Positions 35,638-44,504 of a DNA stretch of 64,000 nucleotides are shown one piece after another. The first letter of the stretch is position 1. Every line of letters begins with the position of its first letter. Source of the DNA: CALMEC01 sp963777565 (GTDB lineage: Bacteria > Actinomycetota > Thermoleophilia > Miltoncostaeales > Miltoncostaeaceae); the NCBI GenBank assembly GCA_963777565.1, contig CAVZQZ010000009.1:186001-250000 (forward strand), given 5' to 3'. Made by a program: the position numbers and the translations under genes. The notes under the pieces are model-generated. The model ran no database searches. It was not told the origin of the DNA and saw only the letters and a program-made list of their open reading frames with translations.

Positions 35638-36425
35638 GAGCGTCCCCCTTCGTCGTTCGCGACGATCGTCCCGACATGCTCGCCGCGCAGGATTCTCGCG
35701 ACATTCTGCTCGTCGGCCATGTTGAAGACCATGATCGGCAGGTCGTTGTCCATGCACAGCGTGAGAGCCGTGGTGTCCATCACCTTGAGCCCGCGCTCGA
35801 TGGCCTCCATGTGGGTGATTCGCGGGATGAGCTTCGCGTCGGGATCCTCCCGCGGGTCGCGGTCGAGGACGCCCTCCACGTTGTTCTTCGCCATCAGGAT
35901 GCACTGGGCGCCGATCTCGAGCGCCCTGAGCGCGGCCGTGGTGTCGGTCGTGAAGAACGGGTTGCCGGTCCCGCCGGCGAAGATCACGACGCGCTGCTTT
36001 TCGAGGTGCCGCATCGCGCGCCGCCGGATGTACGGCTCGGCGACCTCCTGGATCGCGATCGCCGACTGCACCCGGGTGGTGACGTCGAGCTTCTCCAGGG
36101 CGTCCTGGATCGACAGCGCGTTCAGCACGGTGGCGATCATTCCCATGTAGTCGGCCGTCGCCCGGTCCATCCCGCGGGCCGCCCCGGCGACGCCGCGGAA
36201 GATGTTCCCGGCGCCGACGACGATCGCCACCTCGACCCCGAGTTCCACCGCCCCACGGATCTGACGGGCGATCGCACCAACCCGCTCGGCGTCGATGCCG
36301 TACGAGCGCTCCCCGAGGAGGGCCTCGCCCGACAGCTTCAGGACGACGCGGCGGAACGAGCTTCCGCCGGCGCGGACGGTCGCCTCGGCCGAGGTCGCGG
36401 CGATGTCGCTACCCGCCGAGCTCAT
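35634..36425 (-). CDS. pyrH: UMP kinase
   Basis: A 263-residue amino-acid-kinase-fold protein with L-K-L-S-G-E-A-L, V-V-G-A-G-N-I-F-R-G and F-A-G-G-T-G-N-P-F-F-T-T-D-T. It phosphorylates UMP to UDP. The first 25 residues (A/S/T-rich) are an extension compared with typical UMP kinases of about 240 residues. It overlaps tsf by 17 bp and frr by 4 bp. Confidence 0.96.
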   Translation of the reverse strand: MSSAGSDIAATSAEATVRAGGSSFRRVVLKLSGEALLGERSYGIDAERVGAIARQIRGAVELGVEVAIVVGAGNIFRGVAGAARGMDRATADYMGMIATVLNALSIQDALEKLDVTTRVQSAIAIQEVAEPYIRRRAMRHLEKQRVVIFAGGTGNPFFTTDTTAALRALEIGAQCILMAKNNVEGVLDRDPREDPDAKLIPRITHMEAIERGLKVMDTTALTLCMDNDLPIMVFNMADEQNVARILRGEHVGTIVANDEGGRS

Positions 36426-37017
36426 ACCTGACGAACCGCCGAATCGTGACGTTCTCGCCGAGCCGGGCGGCGACCTCGGCGCGAAGGTCTTCGATGCTGC
36501 GAGGCTTCTTCTCCGCCTGGTCCCGCACGAACTCCTGGTCGAGCAGCGCGATCTCCTTGAGGTGCTTGGCGAGCTTCCCCTCCACCGCCTTCTCGCGGAA
36601 CCGCTCGTCAACGTCCTCGGACTGGGCGAGATAGACGGCCCGCTCGCGCTCCTTGTACTCGTCCGGCACGTCGGTGGGTGAGACGAAGAGGGGGTTCATG
36701 GCGGCGATGTGCAACGCGAGGTCGTGCACGAACGTGGTGAAGTCGTCGCTGCGCGCGACGAAGTCGGTCTCGCAGTTGACCTCGAGGAGCACGCCGACAC
36801 GCCCGCCGTGGTGGATGTAGCTGTCGACGATCCCCTCGCGAGCCTCGCGGCCGGAGCGCTTCGCGGCGTCGGCGGCACCTTTCGCCCGCAGGAGATCGGT
36901 GGCCTGCTCGAGGTCGCCTCCGGATTCGGCCAGCGCGGCCTTGCAGTCCATCATCCCGGCGCCCGTGCGGTCACGCAGCGCCTTCACCTCCTTCGCGGAC
37001 GGCTGGTAGTCGCTCAC
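36409..37017 (-). CDS. tsf: Elongation factor Ts
   Basis: A 202-residue EF-Ts of the short form: K-A-L-R-D-R-T-G-A-G-M-M-D-C-K-A-A-L near residue 12 and the EF-Tu-contacting E-V-N-C-E-T-D-F-V-A-R. It exchanges GDP on EF-Tu. It starts with GTG and overlaps rpsB as GTGA. Confidence 0.96.
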   Translation of the reverse strand: MSDYQPSAKEVKALRDRTGAGMMDCKAALAESGGDLEQATDLLRAKGAADAAKRSGREAREGIVDSYIHHGGRVGVLLEVNCETDFVARSDDFTTFVHDLALHIAAMNPLFVSPTDVPDEYKERERAVYLAQSEDVDERFREKAVEGKLAKHLKEIALLDQEFVRDQAEKKPRSIEDLRAEVAARLGENVTIRRFVRYELGG

Positions 37018-37985
37018 GCGCTGGGCTCCTCGTCGGTCGTGATGGTGGTCTCTGCGATCGGTGCGTCGGGCACGTCGTCGGGCGCTGCGTCCGACGGCGG
37101 CGCCGGAGCCGGCGCTGCGGGCTCGGGCGCGACCTCGGCCGCGGGAGCCGCGGGAGGCGCCTCGACGCTGGGCGCGGCCGCCGGGGCCGGCGCGGGGGGC
37201 GCAGGCGGCGCCTCGACCACAGCCGCGGCGTCCGTCGCGGCCGCAGGGGCCGCCGGTGCGGCAGGTGCGGCCGGGGCCTCCTGCCCGGCGTCCGGGGCGG
37301 GCGCGACGTAGCCGCGGCCGTCGGCGACGCCGCGGGCGATGGCGCCGAGGATCAGGTTGCAAGAGCGGATCGCGTCGTCGTTTCCCGGGATCACGTACGT
37401 GGCCTCGTCCGGGTCGCAGTTGGTGTCGACCAGGCCGATCACCGGGATGCCGAGACGGTTCGCCTCACGCACGCCGATGGCCTCGCGCTTGAGGTCGACG
37501 ACCACGACCGCGTCCGGGAGGCGCTGCATGTCGGCGACGCCGCCGAGGTTCGTCTCGAGCTTCAGGAGCTCGGCCTCGGCTGACAGCCGCTCGCGAGTCG
37601 GGAGCAGGTCCAGCTGGCCCTCGACCTTCTGACGGCGGAGCTCGTGGAGCCGCCGGATGCGGTCGGCCATCGTCACCCAGTTGGTTAGCAGGCCGCCGAG
37701 CCAGCGGTGGTTGACGTAGGGCATCCCGCAGCGCACCGCCTGGTCGCGCACCGCGTCCTGCGTCTGCTTCTTCGTGCCGACGAACATCACGGTGCCGCCG
37801 CGAGCGCCGATGTTCCGGACGAAGTCGACGGCCTCGCCGAGCAGCTCCAGGGTCTGCACGAGGTCGATGATGTAGATGCCGCCGCGCTCCCCGAAGATGT
37901 AGCGCTTCATCTTCGGATTCCAGCGGCGGGTCTGGTGTCCGAAGTGCACTCCGGACTCCAGCAACTGCTTCATGGTGACGGGCAC
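37014..37985 (-). CDS. rpsB: 30S ribosomal protein S2 with long Ala/Pro-rich C-terminal tail
   Basis: A 323-residue S2. The first 225 or so residues are standard (G-V-H-F-G-H-Q-T-R-R-W-N-P-K-M, W-L-G-G-L-L-T-N, V-D-T-N-C-D-P). After G-R-G-Y a tail of about 100 residues made mostly of Ala, Pro, Val and Asp/Glu follows, ending in acidic residues. Long S2 tails occur in some high-GC bacteria, but this one is large. The GTG at 37985 has CAGGAG just upstream. It begins the rpsB-tsf-pyrH-frr-uppS-cdsA run; the 139 bp before it should hold the promoter. Confidence 0.95.
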   Translation of the reverse strand: MPVTMKQLLESGVHFGHQTRRWNPKMKRYIFGERGGIYIIDLVQTLELLGEAVDFVRNIGARGGTVMFVGTKKQTQDAVRDQAVRCGMPYVNHRWLGGLLTNWVTMADRIRRLHELRRQKVEGQLDLLPTRERLSAEAELLKLETNLGGVADMQRLPDAVVVVDLKREAIGVREANRLGIPVIGLVDTNCDPDEATYVIPGNDDAIRSCNLILGAIARGVADGRGYVAPAPDAGQEAPAAPAAPAAPAAATDAAAVVEAPPAPPAPAPAAAPSVEAPPAAPAAEVAPEPAAPAPAPPSDAAPDDVPDAPIAETTITTDEEPSA

Positions 37986-38124
37986 GATGGCTCCTGATTC
38001 GGTTTGGAAGGTGAGCAACCGACGCGAGTCCGGAGGGACCGCCGAGCTCGCGGCACCGTCCACCGGCCGTCGCGCGTCGGGTGGGTGGGTTGACGGAACT
38101 TGGGGATAGTAGCGGGCCGGGCGG

Positions 38125-39048
38125 TCATCCCGCTCGCTCGGAGCCCCTGAGGGCATGCACGACCGCGTCGAGATCCGTCGGCAGCGCGCTCTCGACGACG
38201 ATCGGCTCTCCGGACTCCGGGTGGGCGAACGCGATCCTGCGAGCGTGGAGGAATTGGCGGCGCAGGCCGAGCTCGTCGCCGCGGCGGCCGTAGACGGGGT
38301 CGCCCACGACCGGGAAGCCCACGGCCTCGAGGTGGACCCGGATCTGGTGGGTGCGGCCCGTCTCGAGACGCGCTTCGAGCAGGCTGTGGCGATCGAACGC
38401 CGCGACCCGGCGGAAGTGGGTGCGTGCGTCACGCGGCCGGTCCGTCCTGGTCGACATGCGCGTGCGGTTGCGAAGATCGCGCCCGATCGGCCGGTCGACG
38501 CTGAGCGCACCCGGGAATGCGCCATGAACGAGCACAAGGTACGTCCGCTCGATCTCGCGCTCACGCAGCATGCGCTGCAGCCGCCGATGCGCCCGGTCGG
38601 TCTTCGCGACCACGAGGAGCCCGCTGGTGTCGCGGTCGAGTCGATGGACGATGCCGGGTCGCTCGGCGTCCCCTCCCCCGCGAATCCCGCGCGCGAGGAG
38701 CCCGTTCACGAGCGTGCCCGACCCGTGCCCCCGGCTCGGGTGGGTCACCACCCCCGCCGGCTTGTCGACGACGAGCAGCGCGTCGTCCTCGTACCGGACG
38801 ACGAACGGCACGTCCTCTGGTGTGAGGGTCGTTGTCGCACGAGGAGCGGGCCGCACCGTCACGATGGAGCCGTCCGCGAGGGCGTGGCGCTTCGCGACCG
38901 ACCGGCCGTCCACCTCGACGCGGCCGGCGTCGATCAGGCGCTGCGCCTCGGCGCGGCTCTCGACCTCCGGCCGCGCGCCGACCACCGCGTCGAGGCGGCG
39001 CCCGGCGTCGTCCGGCCCGACCACGAAGTCGAACCCATCCCCCGTCAC
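38125..39048 (-). CDS. rluD: RluA/RluD-family 23S rRNA pseudouridine synthase
   Basis: A 307-residue protein with an N-terminal S4 RNA-binding domain and a RluA-type catalytic domain: P-G-I-V-H-R-L-D-R-D-T-S-G-L-L-V with the catalytic Asp, and G-R-T-H-Q-I-R-V-H. It isomerises uridines in 23S rRNA; the exact positions are inferred from RluD. It starts with GTG overlapping the lspA stop, a common gene pair. Confidence 0.9.
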   Translation of the reverse strand: MTGDGFDFVVGPDDAGRRLDAVVGARPEVESRAEAQRLIDAGRVEVDGRSVAKRHALADGSIVTVRPAPRATTTLTPEDVPFVVRYEDDALLVVDKPAGVVTHPSRGHGSGTLVNGLLARGIRGGGDAERPGIVHRLDRDTSGLLVVAKTDRAHRRLQRMLREREIERTYLVLVHGAFPGALSVDRPIGRDLRNRTRMSTRTDRPRDARTHFRRVAAFDRHSLLEARLETGRTHQIRVHLEAVGFPVVGDPVYGRRGDELGLRRQFLHARRIAFAHPESGEPIVVESALPTDLDAVVHALRGSERAG

Positions 39049-39569
39049 GACCCCTCGGATGCCCGCAGCAGCCCGAGCGCCACGATGGCGGCTCCGACAA
39101 CGATCCCCATGTCGGCGATGTTGAACGCCGGGAAGCGGCCGGGATCGAGGAAGTCGGTGACGCCGCCGTGGATCAGCCGGTCGGCGAAGTTCCCGATGCT
39201 CCCACCGATGAGCAAGCCGCCGCCGAACGCGACCGCGACGCTGCGGGTGGCGAGCCGAGCCAGCACCGCCGCGATGAGCGCCAGGGCAACAACCGTGAGC
39301 ACGGCCACGATCGTCTGGTTGCCCGGGAAGAGCCCGAAGGCGATACCCTCGTTCCGCGCTCGCACGAGGGCGAAACCGGGGAACACGTCGATGTGGTCCC
39401 CTGGCTCCATGGTCGCCCGCACGATGAGCTTCGTCACCTGGTCGACCACCAGCGTCGCGACCGCGGTGACGAAGAACACCGCCCAGCGTCGCCGCGCCTC
39501 CCGGCGCAGCCGCCGGCTCTCGGCCTGATCGACCGCATCCCGCATTGGCTGCACCGGCGCCGAGCTCAC
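39045..39569 (-). CDS. lspA: Lipoprotein signal peptidase II
   Basis: About 174 residues, four membrane helices and the two catalytic aspartate motifs: G-N-F-A-D-R and F-N-I-A-D-M. It cleaves lipoprotein signal peptides, such as that of the glycosidase at the left edge. GTG 39569, overlapping the DUF167 stop as GTGA, is preferred; an ATG at 39545 is also possible. A basic N-terminal tail precedes the first helix. Confidence 0.93.
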   Translation of the reverse strand: MSSAPVQPMRDAVDQAESRRLRREARRRWAVFFVTAVATLVVDQVTKLIVRATMEPGDHIDVFPGFALVRARNEGIAFGLFPGNQTIVAVLTVVALALIAAVLARLATRSVAVAFGGGLLIGGSIGNFADRLIHGGVTDFLDPGRFPAFNIADMGIVVGAAIVALGLLRASEGS

Positions 39570-39910
39570 GCGTCCTGCCGGGTCACGGGACCGAAGCGCT
39601 CGAGCAGGCGCGCCACAATTGCCGCCGGATCGCCGTCGATCTCGACGAGCTTGCGGGCCCCGCCGGATCCGCGTCTGATGCGCGCGGCGGCCGGCCGCAG
39701 GCCCGCGGCGTCGGCGAGGTACTCGCACAGGGCGGCGTTCGACTGTCCGTCGTGGGGCGCGGCGGCGATCTGGACGCGGAGATGGCCCGCCTGCACCCCG
39801 ACGGCCTTGGTCTGCCGGGAGCGCGGCACGGCCTTCACGACGACGGTGACTCCATCGGCCCGGGGTAAGAGCCACTCCGGCAGGGGCGTGGGCGCGCGAC
39901 GGTCAGGCAA
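39566..39910 (-). CDS. DUF167/YggU-family protein
   Basis: A 114-residue protein of the DUF167 family: V-K-A-V-P-R-S-R-Q-T, then L-R-V-Q-I-A-A-A-P-H-D-G-Q-S-N-A-A-L and a basic R-I-R-R-G-S-G-G-A-R-K. Function unknown in general. The TTG start overlaps the yggT stop by 8 bp. YggT and this family are often neighbours. Confidence 0.85.
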   Translation of the reverse strand: MPDRRAPTPLPEWLLPRADGVTVVVKAVPRSRQTKAVGVQAGHLRVQIAAAPHDGQSNAALCEYLADAAGLRPAAARIRRGSGGARKLVEIDGDPAAIVARLLERFGPVTRQDA

Positions 39911-40178
39911 GACCCGAGAGGATCCCGACGACGAACCGGTTGACGATCCCCAGGACGAGCAGCGCGACGATCGGTGACAGGTCGAGCGGGCCGACCGCGG
40001 GGATGAACCGCCGGAAGAAGTTGAGGTACCAGTTGGTCGTGTCGTGCAGGAACTCGACGATGGCGATGGACCATCGCCGCATCGGCGCGATCGTGACCCA
40101 CGACATCAGGATCCGCACGAGGATGCAGATGGTGTAGACGAGGAACAGCGCGTTGACCCAGCGGATGACGAGGTCCAT
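39903..40178 (-). CDS. yggT: YggT-family membrane protein
   Basis: A 91-residue protein with two long hydrophobic helices and R-I-L-M-S-W-V between them, then F-L-H-D-T-T-N-W-Y-L-N-F-F-R-R-F-I-P, the YggT/YlmG signature. Relatives lie in the sepF cluster of Gram-positive bacteria, as here, and are linked to membrane or division-site organisation. It shares one base with proC. Confidence 0.9.
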   Translation of the reverse strand: MDLVIRWVNALFLVYTICILVRILMSWVTIAPMRRWSIAIVEFLHDTTNWYLNFFRRFIPAVGPLDLSPIVALLVLGIVNRFVVGILSGLA

Positions 40179-40975
40179 CAGAGCTCGCTCGCCCGGCGCG
40201 CCGCCGCGCGGACCGCGTCCGCGACGTGTCCGCGCACGCCTCCCCGCTCCAGCACCGCGATGCCCTCGATGGTCGTGCCGGCCGGCGAGCTCACCCGCTG
40301 GCGCAGGTCGGCCGGATCGACTCCGTCCGCGAGGAGCGCGCCGCTGCCCGCGATGACGGCCTGCACCATCCGCCTGGCCTGCTCACGGGGGAAGCCCACG
40401 GCGACGGCGCCATCCTCGAGCCCTTCCGCGACGAGCGCGATGAAGCCCGGGCCGCTCCCGACGAGGGCGGTCGCCGGCCCGATGAGCGGCTCCGGCAGTT
40501 CGACCACCGCCCCGAGCGGCGCCAGCGCCGCACCGAGCGCGTCGACGGCTGGGGGGGTCATGTCGCGCGTCGTGAGGGCGATCAGCCCGGCGCCGTGACG
40601 GACGGCGAGGTTCGGCATCGTCCGGGCGAGGGCGACGTCCGGAGCGAATGAGCGCAGCCGGTCGAGGTCGAGGCCGGCGACGACCGACATCAGCACCGAC
40701 CGGGCCGCAAAGCCGGACGCAGCGAGGTCTCCCACCGCCACGGCCGCGTCCTTCGGCTTGACGGCGAGGACCACGAGGTCGCAGCCGGCGGCGTCCGCCG
40801 GCGTGCCCACGCGCGCCCCGAGCTCCGCCGCGGCTGCGGTCGCGGCTGCGGGCACCGCGTCGACGACCACCATGCCGGCGGCGAGCGTCGGACGTCCGCG
40901 GAGGAACCCGGCGGCCATCGCGCGTCCCATCGCGCCGCATCCGACGAGACCGATGGTCGTGGGCCACTCACTCAT
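40178..40975 (-). CDS. proC: Pyrroline-5-carboxylate reductase
   Basis: A 265-residue ProC: Rossmann N-terminus I-G-L-V-G-C-G-A-M-G, A-V-K-P-K, R-T-M-P-N-L-A-V and the C-terminal S-P-A-G-T-T-I-E-G signature. It makes proline from pyrroline-5-carboxylate with NAD(P)H. Location within the division cluster (sepF-proC-yggT) is common in Gram-positive bacteria. Confidence 0.95.
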   Translation of the reverse strand: MSEWPTTIGLVGCGAMGRAMAAGFLRGRPTLAAGMVVVDAVPAAATAAAAELGARVGTPADAAGCDLVVLAVKPKDAAVAVGDLAASGFAARSVLMSVVAGLDLDRLRSFAPDVALARTMPNLAVRHGAGLIALTTRDMTPPAVDALGAALAPLGAVVELPEPLIGPATALVGSGPGFIALVAEGLEDGAVAVGFPREQARRMVQAVIAGSGALLADGVDPADLRQRVSSPAGTTIEGIAVLERGGVRGHVADAVRAAARRASEL

Positions 40976-41061
40976 GCCGACATCCTGACAGGACCGTTCA
41001 TGTCACCGTCGCGCACCGAGAGGGCAGGGCGGTGTCACCGAGCGGCGCGAACGCGGAGCGT

Positions 41062-41604
41062 TCAGTACTGGTTGAAGAACCCCTTCTCCAGCAGGCGCGC
41101 CCGCTCCTCGGCGGACACCTCGACGTTCCGCGGAGTCAGGAGGAACACCTTGTCGGCGACGCGCTGCATGCCGCCGTCGAGCGCGTATGTGAGCCCGCTG
41201 GCGAAGTCGATGAGCCGCTTGGCGAGATCGGTCTCGGCGCTTTGCAGGTTGAGGATGACCGGCACGGTCGCCTTGAACTTGTCGGCGATCTGCTGCGCGT
41301 CGTTGAAGCTCTTGGGGACGACAAGGTGCACCTGCATCTGCTGCGACCGCGTCTCGACCGCCCGGATGGGCGTCGAGCGGGCGCCGGCCCCGACCGGCTC
41401 GTCGTCGCCGAAGATCTCGTCGAACTCGTCGCGCCGGCGCGGGCCGAGCCGGCGGACGTTCGGTCGCTCGCGGTAGCTCTGCTCCAGCTCCTCCTGCGCA
41501 CGTGGGGCCGCCGCCCGGACCTCCTGCTCCGGAAAGTCATCCTCGTCGTCGTCGGCCATTCCGAAGTAGACGAGCGTCTTGTGCCACAGGTCCGAGAGCG
41601 CCAT
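41062..41604 (-). CDS. sepF: Cell division protein SepF
   Basis: A 180-residue SepF: an N-terminal amphipathic membrane-binding helix, an acidic linker (D-D-D-E-D-D), and the C-terminal domain with V-H-L-V-V-P-K-S-F-N-D-A-Q and V-I-L-N-L-Q. It tethers FtsZ to the membrane. The stop of yggS overlaps its ATG (TGATGG). An 86-bp gap follows before proC. Confidence 0.94.
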   Translation of the reverse strand: MALSDLWHKTLVYFGMADDDEDDFPEQEVRAAAPRAQEELEQSYRERPNVRRLGPRRRDEFDEIFGDDEPVGAGARSTPIRAVETRSQQMQVHLVVPKSFNDAQQIADKFKATVPVILNLQSAETDLAKRLIDFASGLTYALDGGMQRVADKVFLLTPRNVEVSAEERARLLEKGFFNQY

Positions 41605-42300
41605 CAGCTCACCTGGCTCCGATCGATTATCGAACGTCCAATTCGCACAATGGTGGCACCTTCCTCCGCAGCAACCACGAAATCCTGACTTGTGCCCATT
41701 GAGAGGTCCCGAAGATCATGCCTGCCCACCCACCGCTCCGCCAACCTGTCGTTGAGCGAGCGCAGCTGGGCGAAGTATGGTCGGCTGTGTTCGGGATCGG
41801 GATCCGCAGGAGGCAGTGCCATGAGGCCTCCGACGACGATCCTCGAAAAACGGCTGATCGACTCGAGAAATGCCTCGATTTGGGGCGGGAAAGATACCAT
41901 CTTTGGTGTCCTCCCCCGTCAGGTTCACCTCGACGAGCACCCGCACCGGATCGGTCGCCCGCGTGTCGATCTCCTCGGCGAGCCGCTCCGAGTCGACCGA
42001 ATGGATGAGCCTCGCCGCCTCGAGCACGGCGCGGACCTTGCGGCGCTGGAGATGGCCGATGAAGTCGAAGACGAGCGCGTCGCCGACGACCGCGCGCTTG
42101 GCCTCGAGGTCCTGGAGGCGGTTCTCGCCGATGACGGGCGCCCCGGCCTCCACGAGGGCGGGGGCATCGGCGGCGGCCACGTACTTGCCGGCGAGGACGA
42201 TCTCGACCTCACCCGCACGCCGGCCTGCGCGCGCAGCGCCCGCGTCGACGGCGTCGCGTGCCTCCTGGAGGGCGAGACGGAGTCGGCCTGGGTCGATCAT
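41604..42300 (-). pseudogene. yggS: YggS-type PLP homeostasis protein, one apparent +1 frameshift near 41,900
   Basis: The N-terminal frame has A-G-K-Y-V-A, G-E-N-R-L-Q-D and F-I-G-H-L-Q (PLP-lysine and ligand motifs of YggS/PLPBP), running to T-G-E-D-T-K-D-G-I. The rest, S-R-F-S-R-I-V-V-G-G-L-M-A and S-M-G-T-S-Q-D-F, lies one frame over. Removing one T from the TTT after G-G-T-A-T-C joins them into a full-length protein of about 231 residues. It sits in the conserved sepF cluster and overlaps pgeF as ATGA. An inserted base in a homopolymer is likely, real or technical. Confidence 0.8.
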
Positions 42301-43049
42301 GCGGCCTCGATGGCGATGACGCCGCCGTGCCGGCCGGTTCGCGCCCCGTCGCGCCGGTACGAGTAGAACCGCGCAGGGTCGCACGACGTGCAGACTCCGG
42401 CCGAGGTGATGGCAGGCTCGGGGATGCCGGCGTTCTGGAGATCGATCCGAGCGGCGAGCGCGAGGTTGACGGCGTCGCCGTCGACCGTCTCCGCGCCGAA
42501 ACGGGCGCCGAACGTGCGGCGGAGCTCGGCGTCGACCGGGTAGCAGCAGGGTCCGACGCCCGGTCCGATGGCCGCGGCGGTCGCAGACGGCTCCCCGAGC
42601 GCGGCTACCGCGTTCCCAAGCACACCGCCGACCAACCCCCGCCAGCCCGCGTGCGCCGCCGCGACGCGCGGAGCATCGGTGCGCCACAGGAGCACCGGCA
42701 GGCAGTCCGCGCCGAGGACCACGAGCGCGATCCCGGGTCGATCCGTCACCAGGGCGTCGCCCTCGGGCCAGCCCGACAGCGCCCCCGTGAAGCGCCCGGG
42801 TCGGGTCGGCGCGGTGATCGTGCGGACGCCGGCGCCGTGGACCTGAAAGCCGAGGGTGGCCCGCTCGGGGTCGAGCCCGAGCGCGGCCATGAGCCGACGG
42901 CGGTTCTCGCGTACGGCGGCGGGGTCATCGCCTGTGGTGGATCCGAGGTTGAGGCCGGCCCAGTCGCCGGTGCTGACACCGCCGGCTCTCGTGGTGAAGC
43001 AGGCGGCGACCCGCCGCCCGGCGTCCACATTGAGCAGATCCAGGCTCAC
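42297..43049 (-). CDS. pgeF: Peptidoglycan editing factor PgeF (YfiH/YlmD family)
   Basis: A 250-residue purine-nucleoside-binding multicopper-like protein: F-Q-V-H-G-A-G, L-G-A-D-C-L-P-V, A-A-H-A-G-W-R-G and C-T-S-C-D-P-A-R-F-Y-S-Y-R-R-D-G. PgeF edits faulty peptidoglycan precursors; relatives can also act as purine nucleoside phosphorylases. It starts with GTG, which overlaps the cca stop. Confidence 0.9.
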   Translation of the reverse strand: MSLDLLNVDAGRRVAACFTTRAGGVSTGDWAGLNLGSTTGDDPAAVRENRRRLMAALGLDPERATLGFQVHGAGVRTITAPTRPGRFTGALSGWPEGDALVTDRPGIALVVLGADCLPVLLWRTDAPRVAAAHAGWRGLVGGVLGNAVAALGEPSATAAAIGPGVGPCCYPVDAELRRTFGARFGAETVDGDAVNLALAARIDLQNAGIPEPAITSAGVCTSCDPARFYSYRRDGARTGRHGGVIAIEAA

Positions 43050-44212
43050 GAGCGCACCGCGGCCTGCAGGGCGAGATCGAGTTGGGCGGCGCGGTCCGAT
43101 CCCACACGGCCGTCGAGGCGGGCCGCTCGCACGGCGGCGAGCGCCCGGCCGATTGCGGGCCCGGGCCGGATGCCGGCGGCGACGAGGTCCTCGCCCGAGA
43201 TCGCAAGGCGCATTCCCCTGACCGTCGCCCACCAGTCGGCGATGCGCCCCTCGCCGAGCGCGTACGCGACGACCACGCTCGCGGGCTTCGCGCGGTTCAG
43301 CACCTCGTCGAGGCCGGAGGCTGAGGTGACCGAACCGAGCCGGCGCCGGAGCTCGCCCCCCTGCGCCGCGGCGGCGGCGACGCCGCGTGCCCAGCCGTCC
43401 ACCGCGACGTGCGGAAGGTGCTCAGGAGCGACCGCCAGGCCCATGCGGACCGCCCAGGGCTCAAGTGCCGGAGCGCCGGGAAGCGCGAGCGCGGCGTCGA
43501 CGGCGGCGAACTGCTCCTGGCGATCGGTCGCATCCCCCGCGACCCACGGCACGCCGATCCCGGCCGCCAAGGCGATGGCCGCACCGGCCCGGGCCTCCTT
43601 GAGCAGCCGTCGCAACTCCTCGCCCACTCGCGCCGAGCGGAGGTCGACGCCCGCTGACGCCGCCACGGCGCCGGCGAGCGTCGCCGGATCGAGCATGAAG
43701 CCCAGGCGGGCCGCGTAGCGCACGGCCCGCAGCACCCGGGTCGGATCCTCGGCAAACGCGTCGTCGCGGAGCGTGCGCACGACGCAGTCGGCGAGGTCTC
43801 GCCGTCCGTCATGCGGGTCCACCAGCGTGCCTTGGTCCTGTCCGTTCAACCGGTACGCGATCGCATTGATCGTGAAGTCCCGCCGGGCGAGGTCGTCGAG
43901 CAGCGTGCCCGGCTCGACTACCGGGAGGCTGCCGGGATGAGGGTAGCGCTCCCGGCGGGCACGCACGATGTCGATCCAGTTGTCGTGCGGCAGCTCCAGG
44001 TATGCGGTGCCGAACCGTTCGTGCGTGACCGTCCGGACGTTGAGCTCATGCCCGAGGCGCTCGGCGAGCGCGAGCGCGTCGCCCTCGACGACGAGATCGA
44101 TGTCCTCGGTGTCGGCGACGCCGAGCAGGGCGTCGCGGACCGCCCCGCCGACGAGGCTGACCGGCACGTCGAGATGGGGAATCGCCCGGAGGAGCATGGG
44201 ATGCGCTTGCAC
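43046..44212 (-). CDS. cca: CCA tRNA nucleotidyltransferase / poly(A) polymerase family
   Basis: About 388 residues: L-V-G-G-A-V-R-D-A-L-L-G, D-I-D-L-V-V-E-G with the metal-binding aspartates, R-R-D-F-T-I-N-A-I-A, and E-D-P-T-R-V-L-R-A-V-R-Y. It adds the 3' CCA to tRNAs, needed here since the tRNA-Pro gene lacks it. The GTG at 44212 gives a normal N-terminus; ATG 44197 is next best, and the frame to 44398 overruns the opposite-strand gene. Confidence 0.88.
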   Translation of the reverse strand: MQAHPMLLRAIPHLDVPVSLVGGAVRDALLGVADTEDIDLVVEGDALALAERLGHELNVRTVTHERFGTAYLELPHDNWIDIVRARRERYPHPGSLPVVEPGTLLDDLARRDFTINAIAYRLNGQDQGTLVDPHDGRRDLADCVVRTLRDDAFAEDPTRVLRAVRYAARLGFMLDPATLAGAVAASAGVDLRSARVGEELRRLLKEARAGAAIALAAGIGVPWVAGDATDRQEQFAAVDAALALPGAPALEPWAVRMGLAVAPEHLPHVAVDGWARGVAAAAAQGGELRRRLGSVTSASGLDEVLNRAKPASVVVAYALGEGRIADWWATVRGMRLAISGEDLVAAGIRPGPAIGRALAAVRAARLDGRVGSDRAAQLDLALQAAVRS

Positions 44213-44242
44213 CGCCGCCGCGACCCGCGCAGAATCGTCGGC

Positions 44243-44497
44243 GTGTCCTATGACCCACTCTCCGACAAGCTCCGCGAGGCAGCGCCGGTGGCGATGCCGG
44301 AGCTCCTCGAGCTGTTCGCGTCGTTCGAGGGCCTGACGCTCGCCGAGCTCCAGGCGGCCTTCGCCGCGTGCGAGCAGCGGTTCCGGGATTGGGTGCAAGA
44401 CCCTGCGAACGCGGGACGGCCCATCAGCGAGTCCCCCGACTACCTGGATCGCATCGCGCTTGACAGCCTGATCGAGCGGCGCATGTGGTGGGAATGA
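44243..44497 (+). CDS. Small conserved-looking helical protein
   Basis: An 84-residue frame from GTG 44243 with good protein character: an N-terminal S-Y-D-P-L-S-D-K-L-R-E, two helices rich in Leu/Glu (P-E-L-L-E-L-F-A-S-F-E-G-L-T) and a C-terminus D-S-L-I-E-R-R-M-W-W-E. No family is recognised. It diverges from cca and converges on ridA with a 7-bp gap. Confidence 0.55.
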   Translation: MSYDPLSDKLREAAPVAMPELLELFASFEGLTLAELQAAFAACEQRFRDWVQDPANAGRPISESPDYLDRIALDSLIERRMWWE

Positions 44498-44504
44498 CGG
44501 CGGG

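Noticed and set aside
34213..36150. A 645-codon plus-strand frame
   Set aside because: It is antisense to uppS, frr and pyrH, which have full family signatures on the minus strand.
37061..37311. Open frames opposite the S2 tail rich in Ala, Gly or Arg
   Set aside because: They are the antisense of the repetitive Ala/Pro codons of the rpsB tail.
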